Source: Saccharina japonica | Lineage: Eukaryota > Sar > Phaeophyceae > Laminariales > Laminariaceae | Direction: 5' to 3' | DNA: 64,000 bases | Assembly (NCBI GenBank): GCA_008828725.1 | Contig: MEHQ01004429.1 | Location: forward strand, 124,001 to 188,000 | Shown here: piece after piece, positions 35,801 through 48,800 of the stretch | How positions within the stretch are numbered: the first letter of the stretch is position 1 | Layout of the letters: every line of letters begins with the position of its first letter | Translations under genes and position numbers: made by a program | Notes under the pieces: generated by a model | The model's input: only the letters and a program-made list of their open reading frames with translations | What the model was told of the DNA's origin: nothing | Databases searched by the model: none

Positions 35801-38800
35801 AGCAGCGGAACCTGGAGGAAAACCACGTCGGACTCCCGCCACGCCTGCGACAGTTGTTTCCGGCGATTACGATAAGCGGTGGGTGGGCGTCGAGGCGAGG
35901 GCGAGGAAAAGAGACCACAAGCGTTCGACAGGTGCTTATCCTCTGCGAAGAGAACCCTCGCTGCCCCCGTGACGGTACCCTTGTCCTAAGGCACTCGAGC
36001 TTGTTGCCTTGTTCGCACCTCACAGCTCCACTGCTGCTGAACGTGGCTCGACGAGGACCACGGGGGGGGGTATCGCAGCTATCACCCTGGGTCTTCCATG
36101 ATTAACAAAAGTGCAAGCCTATCCCAAGATGATATAAACAGGCACACCGCGGGAACGTCTTCATTTCCGCCAGCGCACTCGCAAACGCTGGAGCGAAACT
36201 ACTGCTGTAGACTGTACAGGCAAGGGGGTCGCGGCGGGCGAATCGATTTTTTAACATGCCATACTTAAATTATAATGCTTTGTACGATCTGCATGTTAAA
36301 AATAACTCAGACTCTGAATAGCCAACAGACAACAGGACAGCACGATCGGGATTTGCATCGCGGAGAAAAATGAGGGGCTGGTGATGTCGGGGGGCGGACG
36401 CGAGGGAGGGAGAGGGCGGGAACCCCGAGAGATATGCCGACTCTGTGAAAGTCCTGAGCGGTGCTATGGTACGCAGGGAGGGCACCTCTTGATCCCATGC
36501 TGTACTTGGTATATTTCTCACCGACGAGTTTCCTCAACCATTGCAAGTGAGGAGCTATCCCATATCGCCTCCCAAAACTAATCAAGTAATTATTTAACAC
36601 CAATTGATATAAAAAGTGATCGTCGCCTAAAACAAAACAAACAAATATTTCACGCTACGTACGAGTATATAACCTCGAGTCATCAACACATTCGATTTCA
36701 CCCACCCATGCCGTATATATACATACCAGGTATACCATTAGTCTTCACGTTTATGCCTAAACGCTCCTTGTGTTTCCGTCCAATAGACTGATATATGTTG
36801 TACCCCATGCGTACTGTACAATAATATTTGTTCAATACTTGGCCCACAGGATTCCCGTGTAACCTCTCTTCTACCATTCTGAACCAACAAATATCCCACT
36901 TCCCCCTTCTTGAAGCCTCCTCCTCCTCGTACACCCGCCTCCTTCCCTTGGCAGACCCCTCATTTCCCCCCAACTCCTCGTCAACTTTCCACCCCAACGT
37001 CATTGGTAGCAGTAGCAGGAGTGCTCCGGTGTTCCCCCTCCCGTGTATCGGTGCTCAGCTTACAAATTTTCTCGAAAGCTGGTTGTTGGGCGCTGCTGCC
37101 TACTGCAGGTATAGAGTCAACGCCATGTGAGGAGAAGCCTCACGAACGCCTACAGTAGGTGCTACGATGCACCCCTTCCGAAGCACGCCTCTCCCCTCAC
37201 CTGGTCTAGCTCCACAAACTTGGCCCCGCGGTTCACCAGGTCGGGGATCTCCCCGAACGGCTCGACGCAGAGGAGGTTCACGCCGAATCCGAGCAAGATG
37301 TTGCAAACGCACTGGCCGATCTGCTCGGTGGCAGGTCAGGTCGCGGGCAACGAGGCGAGCAAGAAGCCTCGGGGCTTTCAGGAACCAGTGGCATGTTGTG
37401 GCTGCAGTGGGAGTCAAGTGCTGTCACCCCGCCCCCATCAAAAAGCAGGTGCTTCCATAAAGTTATGGGCGGACGGGTGGCAGAGGCGAGGGGACGAGCG
37501 GCGTACAACACGGCCCAGCGACAAGAAGAAGTGCTGCCATGCTAGCGCGCTCACCATCCTCACTTTCGTATGTACGTCGTATTGTTTTGCGCCTGCACCT
37601 TACGGTGAGCGAAAATGTAAGTACGTGATCTCGGTGATATTTTGCCATAGTAACGCCAAGGTACGCATAATCTGAAAGATATAGGCCTCGTTCTCTGCCC
37701 CCTCATAAATAACGCACCGAGCAAGCACAAACAAACTTCAAACAGCAAACCCCGCGTATGGGTTCGAGGCGTCTACTGGAGGGCTCGTTTCCGTGCAAAA
37801 CACTAGCCGACGCATTAAAGCTCCCCACTTTTTAGATCATATGTTCCGGTGTTTGATTGATTCACCTTGCACCAAGCCGAGCCAGCCCATTGGCACCTTA
37901 CCTTCCCACAGCCGATGACAGTGACGGTCTTGCCGTGCAAGTCGAATCCCACCAGGCCGTCCAGAGAAAAGTTGGCATCCTTCGTCCGGGCTGACGCGCG
38001 GTGAACCTTACGGTTCAGCGCCATCAACAGGGCGATGGCGTGCTCTGCCACTGCGTACGGACTTCGTTGGCGACAGAGTTACCGTTGCCATCATCGTCGC
38101 CGTCGTCGTTAGTTGTTGTTCCGCGAAAACGCAATGCGATTGCCGCCGATTTTCGTAAGCCCGCCCCGAACACAGAAGAAAACAAAACGGAAGGAGGGAG
38201 GCGGTAAGAGAGAGCAAACGGAGCTGGGCCTCTGGGGGGTTGTCGTCTACTTCAGGTTTTACCTGCCTGTGGGCTGATGAAGGTGAGTGGTGAGGGGTCG
38301 GTACAGCAGCCTCTGATGTTACTTTACGTCTTGCTAAAGTTTACACGCTGACCAAAACGAGAAAAGTGGTCGTTCACAGCTGTTGTTTTTAATCATGTTT
38401 TTATAAATAATATCTGCCGCACCCTCTACCCCTCCCCGTCTCCTTCGGGCAGCCTCTCCGAAAGCAACTCCGTTCAGCTCTGCTCCAACCCACCCCCCAC
38501 GGCGCACAAACACTTCCAAAAACCTAGAACTACTTAGCGTTACGTAGCGCGAGGCAGGCTCGCCCCGACACATTTGAGATCCCAAGCGACACCCTCGCGT
38601 TACTCTACCTGTAGGCTGGGACTCTTGCCACCGTCAAGCCCAGAGCCTGGGCAGCGTCGACGTCCACCTTGTCAAAGCCCGCGCATCTGCCCCCCGTGTA
38701 GTCAAAGCAGTCGAAAGGAAGGCGGGGGTGTGATGTTAGGAATGCTACGGACGACGGGGCGTTTTTTAACAAACGCGTTTTCTACGTATCTAGTTTCGTA

Positions 38801-39806
38801 TACCGTACGACAACGAAGTGCAAGGTTTTATCCCCCCCTTCACACTCGTACGGGTTATGCAAGTGTTACCGTATTACACCCGGGTGATAAGATAACACAC
38901 CCCCTAGGGGCGAATTTTCCTGGAATTTTCTCGACAGCGGGGAGGGTGAAAACGCCGAGCGATTGATGTCTGTAGAAATATCTCAAACGATTTTTTCCTA
39001 AGGCCGCCATTTTCATACGTGTGTTCCTCCTCTAAGGCGTGTTTCGGCGAAAATCGTCCCGGAAATTCGTCCCAATGGTGTGCGCGTTATCTTATAATCC
39101 TGATTAGAGTAAAAATGTCGATCCCACCAGACGGCCAAAATTTGGCACAAATAATGGAACCGCAGATAGGATGAAAATATCTTGGGGGAATTTGTATCCC
39201 GGAGTGGCAGCCCTTCTTTTCGTTCCCTACAGCAGAAGGTATCATCCAATCCAATACTTACATTAAACGATCCACGGTAGGGAGACATGAATACATCAGA
39301 GTATGATAGTATCAGTGCGCAGAATATTATGGACCGAAGCTGCCCTTGTAAGCTCGCCCTGCTGACCCTGGCAGCACCCAGGGTAGCCACCGACCTACAA
39401 TCCTACACGAGGAACGAATTTTGAACCCGCGCGAAAGGCCTATATACCAAATAGGTTAAAAAAAATCCTACTGTAGTATCAACTACTGAATCGGTCGAAT
39501 TAACAAATACCGTTACATTGAAATGGCAGTATAGAGCACGCACGCCCGACGTAGGTATGTCTTGGCTTGCAAAGCTGACTCTCAACCACTCAACAATCGG
39601 TCGAGCTCACAGCCGACGTAGTAATTATATTTTTATAAAATCAGTTTTGACGCTCGCGAAAACAATGCAGAGGTGAACAGCACCGAGGCGGTACGCGCGG
39701 CTTATCCCCATGAGGGTGTCGCGCGAGAAGTACGCAAAATATGATTTTTTCCGTTCTTGTGCATGCTGTGCCTGAGCCGCAATTACGCACACGGGTCTGC
39801 TGCGTA

Positions 39807-39837
<31 letters not shown>

Positions 39838-42800
39838 GTTGGGCGAACGTAACGGTGGCGTGTGCATGCCGATTCTCGGCGCTCCAGGGGCATCAGTACA
39901 AGAGACAACGCCCCGAAGCATTTTGACATCTGTGAGCTCACCGCATCGCTACCATGCCGACCCCGAAAATGCCAAGCGACTTCAACACCTGTCCGTCTGC
40001 CACGTCGTTGACGAAGAGACAAGCAACGTCATACCTGCCGCACAGGGAAGAAGCAAAGACAGGAAAAACGAACGCAAAACAAAAAGCAATGACGGGCGGC
40101 AGATCGTCTGTCAGAGGAGGCGGGTCGATTTGACGGTCGGGGTCGGGGCCAGGGCCGGGGCTGCAGCTGCAGCTGCAGTGGAGCCGATCCGTTTTTCTCG
40201 TTCCGTGCTTTTCATCCTCGATATATCCTGTCCCTGCAATCAATGCAAACGTGACTCTTAACCGCGCCGCTCTGCGCCCACAGCCCACCCGAAGTATCAC
40301 ACCCTTCCTCTCCCCGTTCGCAGTCAAACATCGAGCTAGACCGTCCCCCCCCCGCCCCCCCCACCTGGTCTCCCTCACGCAGTGCAAGCGCTCTCGTTCT
40401 AGCAGGTGTCAGATATTACGCTTCAACAGATTATCTACATGTGTTGAAACTCATTGGCTTAGGTTGCACCGCACTTAGATCAAGTTGCACCGCATATTTG
40501 TGCAACGTATATTTCTTATATTGTAGCACTTGGATCCGTCCTTGCTGGCTGCTGCACACGGGTAGCATACAAGTCTACATAATACCGACAGCAGGATGGC
40601 ACGCTTGTCGTTGCCATCGATCTGTGATAATACATTCCGGTATGCGGCCTCACCCAACGCAAGCCGAGACGGAGGAGGGGCTCAAGATGTCCGATGTGAA
40701 GTCCACGACGACGCGCTCGCTCGGGCTCGCAGTCTGCCGGCGCCAGAGGGAAACAAGCGGGGGTAGGGGAGGGGCGCACTCGTTTGCTTCTTGCCTTAAC
40801 TCATTTGGCCATTGACCACACATCCCTTTCGAGACGGAGCACCGTTCCTACCCCTAATAGAGACACCTCCAACGTCTGGGCGTACGGGGGGGGGTGTACT
40901 CATGTACTAACCAGGTAGACATTGCTGGCAGGTCTACTGATGACGTGCATGGCCGTAGTCGTGACGGGGTAGGGGGGGGGGTCTCCTGGCATCCTTCCGC
41001 TGAGATAAAATGTGACCGTGGGTTCTAGGAACTTTGGGCAACCCGCCCCACTCATCTCGTCTACGCGTATGGAGATACAAACGATAATAATAAGCTGCAT
41101 GCCTCGACGGGCAGGAAACCTCCCGTGCGATCACACCACAAAGAGTTGCTTGTTTACCTTCCAAACAAAACAACAGCAACTATACACAAAAGCAGATGTC
41201 ACACGGTGTCTTGCACCTTTGCAAGCCACGCGTTTGGGTACAAAAAACATCAAAACAGCAATTCGAAGCGCCCCTCCCCCCTCTCCTCTCCTGGTACCTC
41301 CTGCCGCTCCCTCCCGTCGCGCATCCTTCAAGCGTGGGCCCGCGTAGCGTTGCTGATAGCCCACCCCTAACGTACTCGATGGACAACGACTGCTGATGGC
41401 ATCTTTTATGATAAAACGTCTGCCATTTTTAGTGCGGTATTATATTCGTGTGCGCTTTGGACGGGAGAAACTCAATTTGCCCGTCACATAATTTTGGTAT
41501 GTCCTTTCCATCTGAACGATCCCCTCGCTCTGTCGCTGTTGTTGCTGTTGTTGTTGTTGTTGGCATTGCCGTTGCTATCACATCAACTCATCACAAATCT
41601 AGTCCATGGTCACAGGAGAGGCTCCAAAAAGCTCCAGAGTGGAAGAACACCCTCGTGGTGTGCGACTCGGCCATCGTGCTGGCCGCTGTAGGATATAGAG
41701 TGAATCGTTAAGCTCGCCCTGTCCCCCAATAAGCAAACGCCTCCGCACGACCAGCGCATCACCTCCCCCTTTCGCGCAAGCTTCCCTCGTCAAAAACAAA
41801 AACCTGCGCTTCACTGAAACGCTCACCTCGTTGTGCTTGTCGGCCTTGGCCTTGAAGTTCTTCCTCACCCAGGCGGCCGAATCGTAGCACATCATTCTGA
41901 CGCCCTCGAACTTGTCGCCGCCGGATTTTCCGGCCTTTTCTGCCAAGTGGGATGCCGCCTGGCCATAACAACGCGCGCGCGGGGGGGTCCCGTTAAGGGT
42001 GTATTAGCGTGCCGGAGAGGACCAATTGCCATACATTTGATCAATTTTGAAAAGCAATGCATCGATCGGATAGGGTGGCCGCCATACTCCCCCTCGACGT
42101 CAATATGGCCTTCACTGGCGTGAAGCGTTTTACCGGCATGTTTTTACTGACCTCCTTAGACTAGATGGCCGCGTTGAGGCGGAGATATATAATGCTTTTG
42201 CATTTCCACGCTAAACCACTGTTCGTCGTGTTTTTGGGGAATTAAAAAAAAAACGCATCTCTCAGCTGTGGGTGCGGTTCTGTTTTTCCGAGTTTTTTCC
42301 CCCCCCTGCGGAGTTACTGATTTATTGCCGGCTTTTGCTGCTCGTCGCTCTCCGAGACACACCAGAGCACGGACATCACTCTGTGACAAGATGTTTAAAC
42401 CAGGCCCACACGCCCACATGCAAACACGCCAACCTATATCCTTCACGAGACCATACACCCCACGGCACGTGCGATCGAAGTATATCACACGCAGGTTGCA
42501 AAATACGAAAATCGACGTTTTTTTCGACCTCACTGCGTGGTAAAGGAAAAGGCGAGAGATTGGAATACACTCTGAGCCAAGGTATACTGCTGCGCCGTGC
42601 ACGGAATACTGCTGTATTGTGAACAATGGCGGTGTTCACGGCGCAATCAATTGATGCATACCAGCTCTGGACATGTTGACCACAAGCAAGCGTGACAGCT
42701 TTGCCTCCGCTCTACTCGAATGTCGCGACTTGCCGATCTCCGTTCAGAGCCACCCCTGATTTGCTTTATAGATACTATTCACGGGAGCCGCATAGTAAAC

Positions 42801-45800
42801 AGGCCCAAAACAAGCCCAAAGGCACCCGCTTCGGTGCGTGTTGTCTCAAGAACTACTGCGCAAATCGAAAATGTTTTCTGTTTAAATTACCTGGTTGAGG
42901 ATAGGCTTTGCCATCGGTGCTACATCTGTATTCTTCAGGAATGCATTGGGAAGCCTCTCTCCCGCCGTTTTGGGCCTGTATACTAGGGGCCACCGTGAAT
43001 AAACGCCTGCCACGGTGGGAGCGGCACCTACATTTTTCAAGGCCCTTCGCTAGAGGAGCTGTACACCTCACCCGTGCAAGCGACTTTGCGCAAACTGTTG
43101 TAAGCTAAGCCCGATACACATTCAATCCGCCATTTGCCCAGGTATCTAAAGTTGCTGGGTTAAAATGTTTACCAACATCGGATCCGAAGATGTTGCTCCA
43201 TAGTCGGGGATCCCCGCAAGTGAGATATGTTTGGGCTCGAAAATGCAACATGTACCGTTGCACGGCTCAAATCCCTGCACGGATGGCGAAGTCGGGATTC
43301 GCGAAAGTTCACCTCAACATTATTTGATATTTGCACCTGGAATTTTGACAGATGATTCGCAATGAGATCGTTCAGGTCAGCGTTTCATGGACTTTTTTTA
43401 TTTTATTTTATTTGTTATTTTGCGTGAGTACGTTGATCAAGCAGTGAACCAGTTGTTAAAGAAAGTGCTCAAAAGCGCGTACAATAAAAAAAATATATAT
43501 ATACTATCGTACTTTGATCTTAACCGCATAACAGTCGTGCCAAAATTTCAGCTCCAGGTTAAAAAAAAAAGGAGTGGGCAAGTTATGGCAAAACTTGTCA
43601 CGAGAGAATACGTGAAGGCAGGACCAGCTCGTATATCAACAAAAGAGGGGGCGAAAAGGCAGGTTTTAGGGACCGGCACCGGCGACAAACGTGAGAGAAA
43701 CAGACGATGCCTCTGCGCTAAAAACTATCGTCTGGTAGATTATTTTGCGCAACGGAGCAGGCCGAGATATACTTATTTCAGACCGATGCGGCTATTTAAG
43801 CACACTCGGGGGCAAATAAATGTCGCAGTGCGCACAGCAGTCCTGGTGTTGTACGTGCGCGGCGGCTGCTCACATGTCCCCCGTCAGCAGAGGGGCGCTT
43901 AATATCGTGCCGCAAGCCTGATGGGCTCTGTGAAGGTTTTTAGGAGCTGCCTCTTCTTGCTACTCCAAGCTGCCGCACATGTCTACAAACAAAGGTGTTC
44001 GGGGTGCCGACCGCCATTGGCCCTTTCCTATGACAGTGGAGAATATAATCGATATTGTTGGTTGTGTAGCACTACTCCTCACCCTATAACCAACACAATA
44101 TATGCTTTCGAGATCGTTGCTTCTCGCAAACTTCGTGCCGTTCATCTTCGGGGCACTCCGCTCGTCACGTACTGCAGTCGCATCTACAGCAGCAGCAGGA
44201 GCACACTTTCACAACCATTCACAATATCTCCAGATCGCACGCTCGAAAATAACGAACATCAAGTTTGCGAGCATCGAACTCACGACCCATCGTTTGGTTG
44301 TTATATATCAGCCTGGTCGTTAATACGAGGCACGCTTTTTTAGTTTTTGTGGTCATCTAAACATCCCTCATACTTATGATCAGACTGGCATAACTACATA
44401 CTACGAGTATTCGATTCGAGAAAAACACTCCAGAGGCAACTCACTTCCATAGGCTTCGCGGCAAAGGGCAAGCAAGCGCTTCATTGTTAACGTAGCAAGA
44501 CGCAGACCAAGAGGCAAAAGAGAACCGTGTTATTCAACGCGTCATAACAAACATGAAGTTTACGAAGTACATATATAGCTCCTGCACGTATCGAGGAACG
44601 ACGGCAGCAGATCCCACGGGCGGCAGAAACACACCATGAAAGCACTTCAATTGGGGGCGGGCCAGGATGAACAACATGTCAACCCCGACCGAGAAAGCAT
44701 CCTGGTCGGGTGATGTTTTGACTTCCCGAGGACGTTCTCGAGAGGAGTCCACCCCAAGGTGCCCGTTTTTATCATCCTTGTTTCACCAAGTCCTGTGGTG
44801 TTTGCGACAAGGGAAAAAAACCCCGCTACGTGCTATACTTGTTCCTTACCTTTGTCAGGCCTCTCAGCTCCTTGGCCAGCGACGCGAGGAGGCCCATTGC
44901 GAAATCCGGGTTTTCCGTGAGGAGGCTTCGCAGATCTTCTGGGCTCAGGGCCCACACCTACCAAGCGCATCATATATAGGAAACCCGAAGAAAACAAACT
45001 GACAGCATTAGATTGTTGCAAAGCCACACGAGTACGACGTTGCACCGAGGACAACTCTTGAGCGACCGTTTGTACCGTCAAGCGGGGCACGCAAAAAAAC
45101 GGTTACCCTAAACGTTAAATGCCACACACGTCATATATATCAAACCTGTATGTGGGTATATATATGATGCATGCAGCACACGAGGGGTGGTTGGCTTGCT
45201 TCCCTTGGCCACACTCGTGCTTTTATTTTTTTCGGGAACAAGGTGGCGTATCTACGAAATAAGCTTATTTGAGAACATAACCATCATCATCATTATCATC
45301 ATCATCACTATCATCATCACTATCATCATCATCACAATCATCGTCATCATCATCACCATCACCATCACCATCATCGTTATCACTATCATTATCATCATCA
45401 TCATCATCATCATCATCACCACTATCATCATCATCATCACCATCACCATCACCATGATGATGGTCATCATAATCTTAGTTCATGCCGACGCCTGCATTCA
45501 CACATCAGTCCCGTCGTACCGTGGTGTTGCCGTTCGCCTTGACGGTAGCAAACGCGGCGTCCGCCTGTCCGGCGTTGAGGACGTGAAGTAGCCCCGTTGC
45601 CATGCCCGCTTCCTTACAATCCACCAAAAACTCCACTTCTCCTTCGTTCTGGGGACGGCTCTTCACTCGATCAAGCACCCCGGATTCCACCCTGCAGTTT
45701 GAGGGCAGGGTGGGAAGTAAACAGCGAAAGGGTGGTTGTTCAGGATACCCCAATCATACAGTCAGCAGAGGAAGCACATTCGGGACGAGGGGAGAGCAAT

Positions 45801-48800
45801 GGGGGCACGGCGAGAATAGTAAGCACAGTCGGGGCGGGGCGGGCGAGCACTGGGGGGAAGGTGTACTTGTGTCACGCATGGCCGTAGTCGTACGACCGTG
45901 AGACCCTCGCATCCCTATGTACAATGCCTGGACGGAGCACCTCGGGGTTTTGTTTTAGACTCCTAGGCAAACGTTGCGTGCACCAAGCGCCGTGAGGTGT
46001 TGGGCGAGTCGCATGAAGGGTGAGCTGCGTCCTACAGCAATGGGGGGGGGGGGCGTACTCATTTGTTGCTTGCCTTAGTCGTTTGACCATTGACCACGCA
46101 TCCCTTTCGAGACGGAGCACCGTTCCTACTCCTAATAGAGACACTTCCAACACTTGGGCGCTCATTACGTTGTTTCCATATATTACAAAGGAACTTTTTG
46201 CTAATCTTATCCCCTTCCTGTTTCGCCGTCTGTGGCCACCATCTATCTCCTAAAATAGCGATCGTTTTCTCGCTACTATTTAATGTACCAAACTGCTCCA
46301 TGTCACACTCGTCTATTTTTCTCATCTCCTCCTCTAACACATCCCTTTCCTCCTTGTATCTTGCACATTCTCCCACTATGTGAATTCTACTCTATGGCTT
46401 TGCCACATGGGCACATATGTGCATCTACTTCCTCCTCCTCCCGGCTACTGGTATACCTCCTTCTTCTTTCTGGCAGGTCCAGGTCCCCTACACGAAATCG
46501 CAGTTTCAGCTGTTTCGCGAAGTCCATTGGGCCGTGCAGATACCTTTTCATTCCTATTCCTTCTCTCAACCCCCCGTATATCTCTAAGTGTTCTCCCCCT
46601 TCCACCTTCTTTCTTAGCGCTAGCCTTTCCCTTCTTTCTATCCTTTCTTTTACTTCTGTCTTGTATCCGCTAAATTTCTCTATGGCCAGCATCTCTTTTT
46701 GGTTTCCTATATCCTCCCATACTTTCTCGACTACGCTATCCCACCTTGTTCCAGCTCGCCCTTTGGTTACTTTCTCCCATACAGCTTTATCAGCTATGGC
46801 TGGCAACCTCTTATTTGGCATGTTCTTTACTTTATATTGCCATTTCAACTTACGCACGTCTCTATTTGTCTTAAGTGGGTACATTCCCAGTTCTGCTCTC
46901 AATACTGTATTACTCGTCGTACTTGAGCATCCTAGCACTTTTTTAGCTGCTGTCAATGGGGGGGGGGGGGCTAATACGAAAAGCGCAATCGTGCGTTTAG
47001 TCGATGCCGGCGGGGTGCCTATAGGGATGAGGTACTGGGTGGTCAGACTAAACGGGAAGAGGAGAAAACCGCGTGTTACGAGGAGAGGGGAAATAAAGTC
47101 ACTCGGAGTTTTCGCGCGCTTTGGCTTAAAAAAGAGATGATACTGCATGCGGGCAGTCGAGGGGGCCGTCGGGGGAGTCGTTACCTGGAAGCGTGGCATG
47201 ATTTTGTCGTACGCGATTCTGCAGAGCTAAGGGCCCCGGAACGGCGAGGCCCTAAGCGAGCCACTGGGCATGCGGACATGCGTGGCTGCACGCAACGCGT
47301 CTTCCCCCAAAGCGTGTTGTACCGTGTTCCGCGCAAATCCTGGCCTTGATGGCGTACCCGTACGGATTCTGGAGTTTCGCCCCCATGAGAGATGCTGTTT
47401 TCGCGCAGAAGGTGTGCATTCAAAAACTTGGAACGAAAACAGAAGGAACCCCGAAAACAGAAGGAACCCCGACCGCATGTGGGTCCCGCACTCTCATTGG
47501 TCGATATGTACCCAGTGCAACTGACGTGCTGCTTGTATGCTGACAAAGAGGAGCTACGAGGTAGTACTGCAATAACTGCTGTGTCGCCGAGATACTGCCT
47601 CCAAAAGCAGGGCAAACTTGACGGTCGGTGTCGGCGTATTGCGCATGCATCTTGCGGTGCTCACGTACACGAAAGAGAAACTTGTGTGGTGGCGACCGGA
47701 GTCTGCGCAGAGCATGACAACAACATGCATCCATCTTGTCGCCCACATGTATCGTCCCCCAACAGTAAATAAACTACACCATCAGTGTTATGTAGTATTA
47801 CTAGTAACAGTAGTAGTACACTTTCCAATCAAGTGCACAGGTCTACGGTAGCGTGCATGCGCACCATGAGGCATGAACACTCTCTGCCCTGTGCAACCTA
47901 CCAAAAACTACGGTGAACAATGCTTACGGCCTGTCGCAATACGCACGTGCGCAAGCAACATCCCTCCCAAGGCTTCGCGCGTGCGTGCACCGCTATCCGT
48001 TCACGACACTCAGAGTAGTAGCACACATACCTGGGCCTATAAATGCGTCTGCCCTAACATTCAAAGAGGCCCTGCTGTGAGCACATTGCATCAGACGGCA
48101 CGGACGACTTGCGTCCTACAAGAGTGATACGCTAAATACCATTGACCAGCCCCCAACTTTGCAGCTACTATAATGATCAGTCCTAGTCAAACATCAGCGC
48201 TGCTACCGCCTGGCCTGATGCATGTATCATCTCTCACAGGTAAACGGCCGGCATCGGCTGCCCCTCTTTCACCAGGACGTCGCCGTCCTTCAGCTCCTGC
48301 TTCGTCATCCTGAGGCACGCGAGGCACGTGTCCGACAAGAAAAGGCGGGGAACAACCTCGAGCGTCGTCGTGCGTACCTAGTGTGCCACATGCATGTACG
48401 GGCATCTTGTGCAACGTGACACAGACCTCATGTACCGTATGGGCATCAGCATGCAACGTGTCACAGAGGTTTATCATACACCTGGGATATACCTGGAATA
48501 TACTTGACGGGTGCTGAATATGAATTGTGTCTTTAGTATACGATAAATACAGCGAGGGGGCCGTGGGAAGGAAGATGATGGGTCGTGTAATGAGATAGAA
48601 GGGTGGGGCAAGGGTAGCAGGTGGAGTACATACAGAAACAGATACACGTTAAGCCGGAGGCAGGTACATACGGTATGAATACTTGAGTTACACTACGTGT
48701 ATAGGTTGCCTTTCTGGGTTTTCCTTATTTGTTTTCTTCCTGGGTATGATAATATGGGCAATCGACGTGGAAGCCCATGTTGCACACAGCGTCTGATGGC

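Noticed and set aside
35692..36105. 137-codon plus frame
   Set aside because: Shadow of the dehydrogenase exon 35844-35718 on minus, which carries the family motifs.
43387..43902. 171-codon plus-strand frame
   Set aside because: No domain, antisense to the dehydrogenase intron, low-complexity Lys/Asn start; looks like an AT-rich intronic frame.
44200..44340. tRNA-like B box on minus ('gtgagttcgatgctcgc')
   Set aside because: No matching A box at tRNA spacing and no cloverleaf could be drawn.
45187..45591. Ile-rich and Met-rich frames
   Set aside because: Pure translation of the ATC/CAT microsatellite; only the minus-strand exon at 45691-45520 overlapping its edge is genuine.
46283..47140. 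285-codon plus-strand frame
   Set aside because: Antisense shadow of the retrotransposon ORF, whose minus-strand reading has the recognisable motifs.
47190..47232. Short minus-strand exon-like piece encoding '[11 protein letters not shown]' with good splice sites
   Set aside because: Including it would break the phase between the dehydrogenase exons 48309-48238 and 45691-45520, which already join perfectly.
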